Shown: in pieces, positions 18,893 through 30,082 of the stretch
How positions within the stretch are numbered: the stretch's first letter is position 1
Layout of the letters: every line of letters starts with the position of its first letter
Source of the DNA: Marchantia polymorpha subsp. ruderalis
Taxonomy: Eukaryota > Streptophyta > Marchantiopsida > Marchantiales > Marchantiaceae
DNA: 64,000 nt
Direction: 5' to 3'
Assembly (NCBI GenBank): GCA_037833965.1
Contig: AP031355.1
Coordinates: 27,739,501 to 27,803,500, forward strand
Position numbers and translations under genes: made by a program
Notes under the pieces: model-generated
Seen by the model: only the letters and a program-made list of their open reading frames with translations
What the model was told of the DNA's origin: nothing
The model's database searches: none

Positions 18893-21721
18893 TTCGTCTC
18901 CCGGCTGAATAGCTTCCGTCTCTTCTTCTTCCTCCACCGAACAGCAGGCAACGAATCCCACGAAGTAATCGGATTCGGTACCACTGGAATCCGATCGCGC
19001 GGTCGACTCACTGTCCTCGCCCGATGTGTAACCTGCACTTGTCGATGGGGTCTCTCCTTCGTGCCTGACCCTATTCCAGGGCACCGTAATGGTTTTGGTC
19101 GGTTCCGAAGGATGAGGAAACTTAAGGCGATGTCTTCGCCAGTCACATCTGACTTGTGCACCATATAGCCATGGTCGCCCGAGCAGAACGTCATAGCCCT
19201 GCTTCATCATCGGCTGAAGGATGATATACGTCAACCGAAAGTCCGCACCCCCGATGGTTGTCTTGACATTGCGCAGCATACCTGCAGGCATTCTCCGCGT
19301 CTGATCCGCTAATCTCAACACACGCTTCGAAGGTTCGTATTGACTGAACCCCAAGGCTCTCGCCGTATCCTCCGTCATTATGTTGACTCCTGATCCAGAG
19401 TCGATTGGCACTCTGCGTACACAACACCCTGCTATCTCCACATCGATCTCGGGTGGCCCTTGGTCTTCGCTCTCCACTTGATATACTTGAGAGGATGTGG
19501 ATGCGCGCGGCTTCCGCGGATGCCGTAGCGAAAGCATCAACATTCTCCGATACGTCTTATTGTCCTCCAAGAGCTGCTTGAACGTGATGTTCACTTTTCG
19601 ACTCCCGAGATCTTCAACCAAATCATAGTGGGCGCGTTGGGTCGCCGGGGTCGGCGACACTCTGCGAGGTTCCACGGTGGCTGCCAACTTCGCCCCAAGG
19701 GAGGATGTCAAGTCTGGCTGCGGTGGGTCCTTTTGCGTGCGGATCGCTTCCTTCAACAGGTTGGCTACCTCGTTGCGGATATCCGGAGCATAGTCCCGTT
19801 TCAGTAGGCGCACTGGCTCGTCCTCGACTGCTGTCTGGGGGCGCACTGCTGGTGCCTCCTTCGTAGCCGAAGACTTCCGCGCAGGTCGCGAGTCGGACTT
19901 GCTGGATGTCTTCTCCTTTCCTTTTCCCGTCCGGTCGGCGGTTCTCCGTTCGTGCTTGCGAGTGTCACGCTCTTGCTCCTTGGATTTCTTGGAGCTACGA
20001 GTTTCGACCCGTGCGCACATAACCTCTTCAGCCGGCCATTCTTCGTCTTCGCCATCCCCGTCTGAACCTACTTCGACCTGGTTAACTTGCACGTCCTCCT
20101 TGGCAGGAGTGTTCACAAATCGTACCACTGGCCGAGGGACTGGTGGCTGATCACACTCTGGCGCAGTGTGCCCGACCTTCTTGCAATTACTACATGTCGG
20201 AGCATAATCGTTTCGCCTTTTTGGATGGGGACACTGCGGTGAGAAGTGCCCAACTTCCCCGCAATTATAACAAGCTCGCGGTGGCGGTGGGTCAAACGTC
20301 CCTGGAGGTGCTCTCCGCCTCACAGGTACCGTAGTGGCCCGATCCACCGGAATATATCGTGGGACTTGCATTGCTGAAACTGCAGGAGGGGTAGGCACCG
20401 ACTGGACGGCGTAGGCTGTCTCTTCGCTAGCCTCTCCATAGTACTGAGGGTGCTCTCCATAGTACGGTTGCGCCCACTCTACTGCGTTGACTGGATATGA
20501 CGGCCGGGTGGTAAGGCACTCGGTGTTTGCATGTCCCACCGCCCCGCACGTAGTACACCATAAGTTCGCTCGCACTCTCCCGGGTGATTTTCTGCGATCA
20601 TGCCCGCCTACCACTTGAACCTTGAGATCGGCGAAGTCCTTCACAAGGGTCTCCATCTTCGAAGCTATATCTCCCGGCGCTCTGTCCGTAGTCACTCGTC
20701 GGATGCCCTTTTTCTTTGCTGACCCATGCTTCTTCCTCTTCTTCTCCTCCTCCGACGATGAGGTTTCCTCTTCTTCGGATGAAGAACGGTTCTCGTCCGA
20801 AGACGATTCCTCCGATGACGGAGTTGTACCTCTACGTCGTCTTCGCCCTCCCTTCGGTTTGCGCTCCTTCGACTCCCGTCTCTCTCTCCCTCTTCGGTTG
20901 AGAGTGGAAGTTTCGAAGGCTTCTGCCGATGCAATCACGTCCTCAATAGTGTCGCACTTGCTGCGTCGGCAAAAAGTCTCCATCTCCCGAGTTAAACCGG
21001 TCACGTACCAATCCACAGCTTGTTGTACCGAGAAAGGGGACCCTGGTCCTGTTTTCGGTATTCTGTCGAGGAGGTCCAGAAATCTCTCAGTGTAGTCACG
21101 CAGACTCTCCTTCTTCTCTCGCTGCAAATTACGTAACTTCGTCAAAACCCGGCTGTCGTAGCCGAGCTCGCGAAAGCGGCGAAGGAACTTCTCCTTCAGC
21201 TGGGCCCATGTTGTCAACCCAGTCGGATCGATGCTCTCGTGATTATACCAACTCCTCGCTTTCTTCCGCAGAAGGCTTGGAAAGATCCTTAGTCGGTCGT
21301 CGTCTGCGATCTCGCGATTGGCAATGGACACCGACTCGAACAACTTGATGTATGAATCTGCATCGTCGTCATCCCCACTCCCTTTGTACTTCGGGTAGGA
21401 ATGTTTAGTAATCGGCTGAGGTAGCCGCACATTGGCTTGTCCGTCCGCCATCGGTGTGTCTGTCGACGGTCTTCGGGCGGTCGGTTCTACTTCACTAGGC
21501 GGGTCCGTGCAAGGAATATCTAGTAGAACTGTAAGCACCAAGTTTGGTTCCGAGTCGCCGGGGGCAGGTTCCCCAAGGATGTCGGCCGAACTAGGCTTAG
21601 GTATTCTTTTTGGTGTTTTCTTGGTTTGACGCCGTGTCTCTTCCACGGCCTTCTCTGAATCTCGTCGGAACTTGCGGACAGCTCTAGCACTTAGGTTGCT
21701 CCCGCCAGCCCCAGTCGACAT
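18890..21721 (-). CDS. gag-pro: Gag-protease polyprotein, B copy 1, whole
   Basis: This 943-codon frame starts at the ATG 46 bases after the primer site. The order is the Gag domain (about residues 105-240), a charged Ser/Glu/Lys linker, three CCHC knuckles (CTTCGAVGHANTEC, CYNCGEVGHFSPQC, CSNCKKVGHTAPEC) and an aspartic protease with DSGSG near residue 774. The last residues (FVGFVACCS followed by an acidic tail) precede the UAG and are conserved in family 2. The role is the structural particle protein and maturation protease. It is nearly identical to element A's protein apart from scattered substitutions. Confidence 0.94.
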   Translation of the reverse strand: MSTGAGGSNLSARAVRKFRRDSEKAVEETRRQTKKTPKRIPKPSSADILGEPAPGDSEPNLVLTVLLDIPCTDPPSEVEPTARRPSTDTPMADGQANVRLPQPITKHSYPKYKGSGDDDDADSYIKLFESVSIANREIADDDRLRIFPSLLRKKARSWYNHESIDPTGLTTWAQLKEKFLRRFRELGYDSRVLTKLRNLQREKKESLRDYTERFLDLLDRIPKTGPGSPFSVQQAVDWYVTGLTREMETFCRRSKCDTIEDVIASAEAFETSTLNRRGRERRESKERKPKGGRRRRRGTTPSSEESSSDENRSSSEEEETSSSEEEKKRKKHGSAKKKGIRRVTTDRAPGDIASKMETLVKDFADLKVQVVGGHDRRKSPGRVRANLWCTTCGAVGHANTECLTTRPSYPVNAVEWAQPYYGEHPQYYGEASEETAYAVQSVPTPPAVSAMQVPRYIPVDRATTVPVRRRAPPGTFDPPPPRACYNCGEVGHFSPQCPHPKRRNDYAPTCSNCKKVGHTAPECDQPPVPRPVVRFVNTPAKEDVQVNQVEVGSDGDGEDEEWPAEEVMCARVETRSSKKSKEQERDTRKHERRTADRTGKGKEKTSSKSDSRPARKSSATKEAPAVRPQTAVEDEPVRLLKRDYAPDIRNEVANLLKEAIRTQKDPPQPDLTSSLGAKLAATVEPRRVSPTPATQRAHYDLVEDLGSRKVNITFKQLLEDNKTYRRMLMLSLRHPRKPRASTSSQVYQVESEDQGPPEIDVEIAGCCVRRVPIDSGSGVNIMTEDTARALGFSQYEPSKRVLRLADQTRRMPAGMLRNVKTTIGGADFRLTYIILQPMMKQGYDVLLGRPWLYGAQVRCDWRRHRLKFPHPSEPTKTITVPWNRVRHEGETPSTSAGYTSGEDSESTARSDSSGTESDYFVGFVACCSVEEEEETEAIQPGDE

Positions 21722-21767
21722 TCACCGAGCATGGCTGCTCGTAAAAACCCCGGTGTTGACGCAACTG

Positions 21768-21806
21768 TCCCCGGCAGCGGCGCCAAAAAGAAGTTGTCGG
21801 CTTCTT
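21768..21806 (-). other. Primer binding site and leader hairpin, B copy 1
   Basis: The tRNA-Asp primer site TGGCGCCGCTGCCGGGGA lies on the minus strand at 21768-21785. The AAGAAG/CTTCTT hairpin (21788-21806) lies between it and the LTR end at 21808. This is the same arrangement as in element A. Confidence 0.8.
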
Positions 21807-21807
21807 A

Positions 21808-22002
21808 TGTAATAACCCACTAAAGGCTAAAACTGCAATATAGTGGTAGAAAGGTCGAACCCACAGGGACAGAGGAACACACAGGGTACAAAGTGTCACG
21901 TTTTAACAGACTATTGAGGAGTTTGAATTCTCAGGCAACTGTCACTCCCAGAAATACTGCAAGTGTCCACTCGGAGCGCACTCGGAGGTCGCACAGTGCA
22001 GC

Positions 22003-22037
<35 letters not shown>

Positions 22038-25000
22038 GAAACTACAGAAACACAACCCAGAGATCCGTTAGGACCTCTACTTCAAGATTTCAGGGGGAAA
22101 GTCTCTCACGAGCACACTCGGCAAAGCTGCGGGCAGTGACTTCCAACTCCGGCTTTTACAACACTTCCACTAGCTTGCTGCTAGTGTAGGAAACCCGGTT
22201 TGGACTGCCTACTTCGGATCGAAGTCACTCCTACGCGGTGAACAACACTCTCAACTCACAAAACGCGCAGAGAACACAGGTCCGCACTGAAGGACTCACT
22301 GTGAAACATTCCAGTAACACAACAACAGTCTATTGAAGAGTTTGAATTCTCAGGCACTTGTCATTCCCAGAAATACTACAGGGGTTACCCTCAAGGCACC
22401 TGCTGCAGCGTAACCTGAATTTACAACCAAGGCTTACACGAAGTAGCAAAACTTCACTTTGGCATTCAGGGGAAAAATCCCAAGGAGTACAATCAGAAAG
22501 AAACACTCGAAGGTGTAGGGGCGAAACTGTTCAAGTATCTAACTAGTCACTGGCTCTGAGCATCGGCAGTCACCCGCAGGTGCAGATCCGAACTACTCAA
22601 GTCTCTAACCAATGTACTAGCTCTGAACATTCGGCCGAAGGCCTTCAGCTACAAAATGCGGAACGCTAAGTTGTAACTCCTCGTGCGTGGTGACAGAACT
22701 CAAGGACACAAACACGCAAAGGAAATGGGTTCCTGATCTATACTTCTGAGTTTGGGAAAGAACCCCAGGCAAAACGCCTGGAACTATTTTATACCTTCTA
22801 AGTCCTACCTAACACTACACTGCACTACGCTACACGCCTGCACGGAACCACGCTACACTACACTCCGCGGAACCTGTACTACGTCTCCTGCGCGGCCGAC
22901 TGCCGCGCACTAACTCTCTACCCTGCCACTCTTCCGCTCGACTGCGCAGTCCCAACCGCTGCAACGCCGCGGACACCTCCCCCTCGAGGGCGGACATGGT
23001 ATCCTGTGCCTTCGACAGGAAGGCCTCGAGCTTCTTTGCTACCTTCCGCCGACTCCTACTGTCGCCTGACAACAACCCAGCTGCGCGCAATTCAAACTCA
23101 CGCAGTGTGAGTTTCTCCTGCGCCTTCACTTCCCAGTGGGCGTAGCCCTTGAGACAGTGGGCGACTCGCCTCGCCGTCTCCACCTTCGTGCGATCCGCCT
23201 CCTTCCTGCGATCCTCTTCAATCGTCACTAATTGCGATTCGGCTTCGGCACGTTGCGCTCTCAATTCGCCACACTCTGACTGCAAACTGCGGATTAATTC
23301 TTCATCCGCCTGCCGTGCGAGCTGACATTGTTCCAACAACCGCGTCTGTCGCACGAGCTCCTCTGACAAAATCCGATTCTGGACCTGCTCAAAATCGAGT
23401 GCTTCCTTGACCTTCACCTGCTCCTTGGTGAGCTCGCCCAGTTTCTCATCCTTCATCTTCTCGGAGTGCTTGTAGAATTTCTGATTAAGCTTGTACTGTC
23501 CCCACAAGCACTCATGCTTCTCCTTCAAGTCCCTCAACTCCTGGTCCACTCTAGCTAATAGCTTGCTGGTGTGGACTTTGGTGCGAGTCCTCCTGCGCAC
23601 TAACTCGATGTAAGATCCCGGCTGGAGTGGGTCGGCGTATTTATCGACCTTGCGATCCAAGTACCGCAGCAACGGAATCACCTGCTCAGAGAGCGCCGCC
23701 GCCGGCGCTCCAACAATTTCCTCCTCCTCCTCCTCGGTGTCTTCTGCTCCTGACATTTCTTCCGTGGAGCCTCCGTCGTCATCATCCGAGTGGAGAATTT
23801 CAGTCGCCATTGAATGCGTCGGCGACTGCCCCGAGTGGGGCTGCACGTCCTCGACGTGCGCTGCCTGCGAAGGGAAATGCCTCGCTGCTCGTCGCCAAAA
23901 TGTCTAAGGCGGAAGGCGAATGTACCCGCGCGGCATCCCCGTCGCTTACTTGTTGATTGCCTCCCGCATTCTCTCTGTCGCCGTCGTCCGTCGCCGAAGG
24001 CGATCGAGCGGAGGGTGGCTGCGCGGGGTTGGATTGCGCATCGCGCATCGAGATGTCGTCCCGCGGACAGTCACTCCGCTCCTCCGTCTGCTGCTCCCTC
24101 GATCGGTCCGTGGGGGCTGTGCCCGGCCCGTGCGCAGGCGCATTTGCCGGCGCCTTGTCCGCCGCAGGCGTAGCGCCGCGGACACCTATCGCCGAAGGCG
24201 ACATGGCCGGGGGCCGCACGCCCGATGTTCCTTGGCCTATAGGCCCTACCGCCGAAGGCGCATCTATCGGCGGACTTCCCGCCGATGGTGCGGCCTCCGC
24301 ACGCTCTCTGCTCGTATCCCCTCGGCTCGAAGGCCCTGGCGCCGAAGGCGCGAATTGCGGCGCGTGGTGCGCCGGAGGGTCTGGCCCCGAGGGCCGGTGT
24401 CTCGTAGGCGGTTCTTCCGCCGGCTCCTTCCCCTTCCTGCGTTGGAACGGGGGTGATTCTTGCCTGTGCACAGGCGGCACGTGCGGAGGTGTTCTGTGCA
24501 CAGGGGACCTGTGCACAGGCGACCTGTGCACAGGCGAGCGCCTGTGCACAGGCGGACTGCTCCTTCCCACGCGTAAGCGTAGATCCACGTCCACTTGTGT
24601 TCGCCGGTCCGCGGAGGCTCGTCCGTCCGCGGAGGTTCGCCTGTGCGCAAACGGAACCTCTGTCCGCATCGCACGTGGTAACTCCGGAGGCCCTTGGCCC
24701 GTAGGCGGCCTCTCTCCCGACGAGGTTGCAGCGTGGCCCGTCGCTCCTGCGGTCGTCCGCGCTTCTTCTCGCCTCTCTGGCGACGCACTTCCTATCTCCG
24801 TCGCAATCGTCGCCGTGTCTGCACTGTCAGCTGGCAACACCAGTCTGCGTGCCTTCTGCTTCGGCCGGCTGTATGGCTCGCACAGCGGCCGCGGTCGAAT
24901 GGGAGCAGAGAGTTCTTGATGCTGCTCCTCTTCGGACTCTTCCCTCCATCGCCGCTTCCGCGGCACTCGCGCTGCAGGAGTGTGTCGCCCTTCGTCCCTC

Positions 25001-27201
25001 CGTCTTGATGGGGTAGAAGTCGGTGACTCCTCTGCGTCAGTATCGACCTCGTTCTCCCGCACATACTTCCCGGGATGGTCGATGGACAATGGCGGAAAAT
25101 GTTCAAGCTCCGCCGCTGTCAAACAATTCCGCTGTCGATAAAAATTGATGAGGAAAGGAGAAAGATGGTTTAGAGTTCCCCCCTTCTCCTCAAACGCGTG
25201 CTGTCGCATCACCCTGTGCAGGATGCTCGCCCAGTGAATTGGAGTTCCCTCGATGACGCACTCCACAAAAGAGACCTGCCACAATGTGATGTAGCAGGCG
25301 CGGTGCGGCTGCAGTAATTGCATCAGTGCCGCGGACAAAGTCCGGCGAAATCGATCTTTGTAATCACGGGTCCTGTACCCATTCTTGGTAGACCTCCCGG
25401 TCTTGAACAGCTCCACAAATTGCGCCTCTTCTTGCTTGGTCACCTTGATGCTCTCGCTGTCGAAAAGGAGATGCCCTGGCATGCCAGCACATCTTCCCAA
25501 CGCCTGCGCCCAATCTTGGACTGTCCACCGGTCGACATGCGGACGCAATCCGCGCGAGGGTGGTCCCTGTGGCTCTAGCCACTCGCGCACCATATTCGCG
25601 CAGATGTAATTCCATCCCCACAGCAAGAAATCGAGCTTTCTTGCTATTAAGCGCTCTTCGAAAGCGCGCAGCCCGTTCTGCGGCAGGCGAAGTGGCACCA
25701 TCCGCAATCTGCTCGGTCTCGTCATTGCGTTCCTGGGGTTCGCTCGCCCGCTCATTTTACTTCCGCACTGTCCGCGTTTCTTTCTCTCTCGGCAAACTCT
25801 AATCGCTCTCAATTCCAAATCACGCGCACTCACTTCTCCCTCAATCAACAAGAAATCTCCTGTGCGACGACGACGAGAATGGTCCGCAGCCAGCAGATGG
25901 ATGCGCGCAGCGCGCACAAGAGATTGGAATCGCGAATTCAAGAATGGGACGCTCTCCGCCGCCCGGTCGAAGGTCATGGTCGGCTCTTGGTCGTGAAGAA
26001 CGTCTCACTTGATGGCCGCGCCGGCTGTACGCTGGAACGGTCTTCGCTCTCACGCGCGGCTTCACGCTCCGCCGTCGTCGATTAAACTCTCACGCTCGAA
26101 TTGGCGGATTTGAACTCCGCGAGCGTGTCACCCTCCGGACATGGGGGCGTAGCGCCGAAGGCGAGTTTTCCGCCTTGCGCGGTACACTTGTTCGTACTGC
26201 CCCTCGGCCAATCTCCTTCTGCCTTGACGCGTGTGTCCGCATGTCGGACAAAAATTCAACTCCTGCCTGTGCGCAGGCGGAAGCCTCGGTGGATCCTCCG
26301 CCGGTGCGGAACTCCATCCTCCTGTGCACAGGCGTTCGCCTGTGCGCAGGCGAATTCCGTCCGCGGCGCTGCGCTGGCGCGGAAGGCGTTGACCGTGGTC
26401 AGCCGTCTCCGTCCAGTCTGTCCGTTCCTTGTCTCTCCGTTGGCGCTTCCGCCGCCGCAACTCCGTCCGTCCAAGAGCGCATCCACCCGTGCCGTCCGCA
26501 CGGTCCGTACCGATGGGATTACTCTGGCGGCTCTTCCGACGTACGCTGCGCTGCGCTGGCGCGGAAGGCGCCGTACACTTTCTACCTCACAAGGCGCATT
26601 TCTAGGGCCCAAGGCGGATTTTCCGCCGACGCCAAAGTGCCTGTGCACAGGCGTTCTTCGCGCCTGTCCTAACCCTACGTCGCCTGTGCACAGGCGAACG
26701 CCTTCGTCCGTGCATAGGACAAAACTTGAATCCCCCTTCCGCGTAGGCGGAATTCGCGCCGGTGGCGAAATCCTTCCGCCGAAGGCGACCGCCTCCGTTT
26801 CTTCCAGTAGCGATAACTCCCTAAGTCCTCGTCCGTTCCAAGCGTTCTTGGGCTCGTTGGAATCAGCGCGTCGAGCTCTTTCCAACGGGATCCAACTTGG
26901 TCAAGGCGCCCGAGGGTTTACCTAATTACGGGGGTTTCCCTACAGCCGCGGACGCAACCTCCGAAGGCGGGTTTTGCGCCTTGCGCCGTAGAGATCCTAA
27001 CTGCGGAGCTCGCAGGGAGGGTCGTGCCTGTCCTTACTGCGGCACCCCAAATCCCGGATTCTACAAGATCCCTCGAGAATCCCCGCGATCTTCCGGATTC
27101 ACTCTGTTTTGATGTACCGAAGGCTATTTACAATGCTGCCAGGGTACAGTTTTCCAAAAATGTTTTAATTTCCTCAAAATTGCCAAAAGTGGGGTACCAC
27201 A
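21808..27201 (-). repeat. B LTR 2 (middle LTR, mosaic)
   Basis: This 5394-bp LTR is shared by the two internal copies. At 26919 and 26950 it carries the bases of LTR 1 (t, g), while at 26634 it carries the base of LTR 3 (a). Read in element direction, it starts like the 3' LTR and continues like the 5' LTR, as expected for a crossover product. It has the longest (CA)n of the three. The promoter is at 22765-22793. 21808-22829 and 25978-27201 hold no gene. Confidence 0.9.
22830..25977 (-). pseudogene. LTR ORF, B LTR 2, about one break
   Basis: This appears the same as the copy in B LTR 1, with conserved N-terminal domain, palindrome-rich middle (cluster 24463-24552) and C-terminal coiled coil. 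It is broken about once, in the same shared way. Confidence 0.8.
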
Positions 27202-27218
27202 TGCCCCCCTCCTCAATT
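27202..27218 (-). other. Polypurine tract, B internal copy 2
   Basis: This is the same 17-mer as the other copies, abutting the middle LTR at 27201. Confidence 0.88.
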
Positions 27219-27238
27219 GTGAGCGCCCACGCGAACAC

Positions 27239-30079
27239 TCACATGTGGTATTTCTTCAACCGCCACCCGTTGACTCGGGTGCCTAACAAATCGCCGGCCA
27301 GGTCCGCAAGTTGGATGGATCCATTCGGGAAGACTTCGACAACCCTGTAAGGTCCCATCCACCTTAGGTGCAGTTTGCCTGGGAATCTGGCATGCCTGCT
27401 GTCGTAGAGCAATGCCAAATCACCCGCCTGCAGGAGTACCGGTTTGATCTTTTTATCGTATCTCTCCTTTCGGCGGAGCTGGATTTTCCTGGTGCGATCT
27501 TCGGCGTCTCGTCTCCTCTCATCCAGCAGCATGACCTCCTGCAACCTGTAGAGCTGACTCTCCTCTGCGCCCATCCTCTGCAAATCCAACGTTCGTTGGG
27601 TGGGTACTTCAAATTCGATCGGGAGGATCGGGTGTTGCCCATACACCAGAAAGTATGGTGTCTGTTTGGTCGTGATCTTCTCAGCTGTGCGGTACGCCCA
27701 TAGAGCGGCTGCTAGCTTCGTATCCCAGTCGTGAGCGTGATTCACCGTGACCTTGAGTAGTATTTTACACAGCAGACCATTGGACTTCTCCGTCAGCCCA
27801 TTTGCCTTGGGATTGTAGGGAGTAGTCTTCCGGTGCTTGATGTGGAAATACCGTGTCAGATCTTCGATGATCTGATTCAGAAAATGCGTGCCCCGGTCGC
27901 TGACTAGCTCTAAGGGACATCCGTAGCGTGTGATGATCGACTCAAACAAGAATGCTGCCACTGTGGCAGCATCATCCCTTCTGGTGGCTCTGGCCTCTAC
28001 CATCTTGGTGGCGTAGTCCGTTGCTACCAGAATGTAGCGCCTCCGTGTACTTCTAGTCACTGGTTGTATCGGCCCTACAAAGTCAATACCCCACTTTTCG
28101 AAAGGTGCTAGAGGCATGATGGGAGTCAGGGGCCATCGTGTTGTAGGCGTCGGTCTCCCCGTCCTCTGGCAACTGTCGCACTTGCGGATGTAATCGAGAA
28201 CATCCTTAAACATGGTCGGCCACCAATATCCCGCATTTAGGATCTTTGTGACCGTGTTCCTGGTGGCATAGTGTCCACCCGCCTCCTCTGTGTGCATCGC
28301 ACTCACTATTCTTGGTACTTCTGATTCCTCCAGGCATCTGCATAAGCGCTCATCCGCCATCTTCTTGAACAAAACCCCCTGCTGGAGTTGGTACGGGCCT
28401 GCCTTATGAATAAAGACAGTTCGCTGTTCCAAATCCATGCCCTCGGGGCATTGGAGAGTTAGCAGATATCGATACAGGTCGGCATAGCGGGACTCATGTC
28501 CTGCAGACAACTGAAATAACTCTTCATCTGGAAAATCGTCCACCAATTCCTCCTCTGTCGGCTGGGTCCATAATCGGGACAAGTAATCCGCATTTTTGTG
28601 GTGCACCCCTTTCCTGGTCTGGACTGTGTAGGTGAACTCTTGTAGTAACAACACCCACCTGGCGATCCGACCGGATAGGTCGGCTTTCTTGACTAGGTGT
28701 TGCAATGCGTAGTGGTCCACATGGAACACAAACTCGTAGCAGATTAGGTAGTGACGGAACTTTTTACAGGAGTACACCATCCCCAACGCTTCTCTCTCCG
28801 TCGTGGTGTACTTCCGCTCCGCTAGAGACAGCTGTCGGCTCGCGAAGTAGATCGGGTAGTCCTTTTTGTTGTCATCCTTTTGACTCAGTACTACACCGAT
28901 GGCGAATGCCGAAGTGTCAACGTAAACATGGAATGGTCGATTCCAGTCTGGACTCCTTAGTACGGGAGCAGTCGTGAGTTTCGCTTTCAGAGCTTCAAAT
29001 GCTGTCTGCTGGTTCGCACCCCAAGCATAGGGCTCGTCCTTCTTCAACAACTTGGTCAGGTCCGCCGCTAGTATTGCATACATGTGTATGAATCTTCGGT
29101 AGTAGCCCACATGACCCAGGAATGCTCGCAGCTCTCTTAGATTCGTGGGTGGTTCAAGCTCGAGTATAACCTTGACCTTCTCGATGTCCACCGCAATGCC
29201 TTCTGCCGAGACCCGATGACCCAACAAGATCCCACTAGTCATAAAGAAAAAGCACTTCTCGGGATGCAGTGATAAACTGCTCTCTCTACATTTATCGAAG
29301 GTCTGCTTCAAGTGACTTAGGTGTTCAGACCGCTTCCCAAAGACACAGAAGTCATCTATGAATATCTCCAGGAACTTCCTCAGTTGTTCCTGAAAGATAT
29401 TGGTCATCATCCGTTGAAAGGTGGCAGGCGCGTTGCACAGACCGAAGGGCATCTTGTGGTATGCATAAGTTCCCCAGTCGGTTGTGAACGTAGTTTTATC
29501 CTTGTCCTGTTCACGGATAGACACCTGATTGTAACCTGAGAACCCATCCAGGAAGCTATAACATTCATGTCCTGCGACATGGTCTAGAATGGCATCCGTG
29601 AATGGTAACGGGTGATGATCCTTGCGTGTTGCTGCATTCAACTTCCGGAAATCCTGACACACTCGTATCTTACCCGTCAACTTCTTGGGTACGATAACAA
29701 TCGGCGACACCCACTCGCTGCTGAGCACAGGATAAATAATACCAGCGCTCAAGTACTTATCTATCTCCTCTTTCACTAGCAAGGAGTATTTTGGGTTGAG
29801 GCGATACTGGCGCTGTCGTATGGGTACTGAGTCGTCCAGTAAATCGATACGGTGTTCCCCATACCGTGCGGGTATCCCCTTCATGTCCTCGATCTTCCAG
29901 GCGAAGACGTCGACATAGTGGCTAAGGAACGCCTGTACTTTCCTTAGCTCGTCTCCTCTCACTGCGCTTGATACCTTCAAGCACTTGCCGGGACTGAGTT
30001 GTACTTCGTGACAGTCACTAGGGTCGACAATGCCCTCAGTGTGACTCGTCTCACTCCTTCCCAGTCCCACAGTTAATTG
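27239..30079 (-). CDS. pol: Pol (RT-RNase H-integrase), B copy 2, whole
   Basis: This is the second tandem copy of the B pol, 11,190 bp from the first. I saw no residue difference between the two. RT, RNase H and the HHCC and D,D-35-E integrase are complete. It follows the gag-pro UAG in the same frame. Identity over a whole internal region implies a very recent duplication, or an assembly repeat. Confidence 0.93.
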   Translation of the reverse strand, partial: QLTVGLGRSETSHTEGIVDPSDCHEVQLSPGKCLKVSSAVRGDELRKVQAFLSHYVDVFAWKIEDMKGIPARYGEHRIDLLDDSVPIRQRQYRLNPKYSLLVKEEIDKYLSAGIIYPVLSSEWVSPIVIVPKKLTGKIRVCQDFRKLNAATRKDHHPLPFTDAILDHVAGHECYSFLDGFSGYNQVSIREQDKDKTTFTTDWGTYAYHKMPFGLCNAPATFQRMMTNIFQEQLRKFLEIFIDDFCVFGKRSEHLSHLKQTFDKCRESSLSLHPEKCFFFMTSGILLGHRVSAEGIAVDIEKVKVILELEPPTNLRELRAFLGHVGYYRRFIHMYAILAADLTKLLKKDEPYAWGANQQTAFEALKAKLTTAPVLRSPDWNRPFHVYVDTSAFAIGVVLSQKDDNKKDYPIYFASRQLSLAERKYTTTEREALGMVYSCKKFRHYLICYEFVFHVDHYALQHLVKKADLSGRIARWVLLLQEFTYTVQTRKGVHHKNADYLSRLWTQPTEEELVDDFPDEELFQLSAGHESRYADLYRYLLTLQCPEGMDLEQRTVFIHKAGPYQLQQGVLFKKMADERLCRCLEESEVPRIVSAMHTEEAGGHYATRNTVTKILNAGYWWPTMFKDVLDYIRKCDSCQRTGRPTPTTRWPLTPIMPLAPFEKWGIDFVGPIQPVTRSTRRRYILVATDYATKMVEARATRRDDAATVAAFLFESIITRYGCPLELVSDRGTHFLNQIIEDLTRYFHIKHRKTTPYNPKANGLTEKSNGLLCKILLKVTVNHAHDWDTKLAAALWAYRTAEKITTKQTPYFLVYGQHPILPIEFEVPTQRTLDLQRMGAEESQLYRLQEVMLLDERRRDAEDRTRKIQLRRKERYDKKIKPVLLQAGDLALLYDSRHARFPGKLHLRWMGPYRVVEVFPNGSIQLADLAGDLLGTRVNGWRLKKYHM

Positions 30080-30082
30080 CTA
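30074..30082 (-). promoter_or_regulatory. Stop-codon read-through context, B copy 2
   Basis: TAG CAA TTA on the minus strand, with the stop at 30080-30082. It is the same as copy 1. Confidence 0.75.
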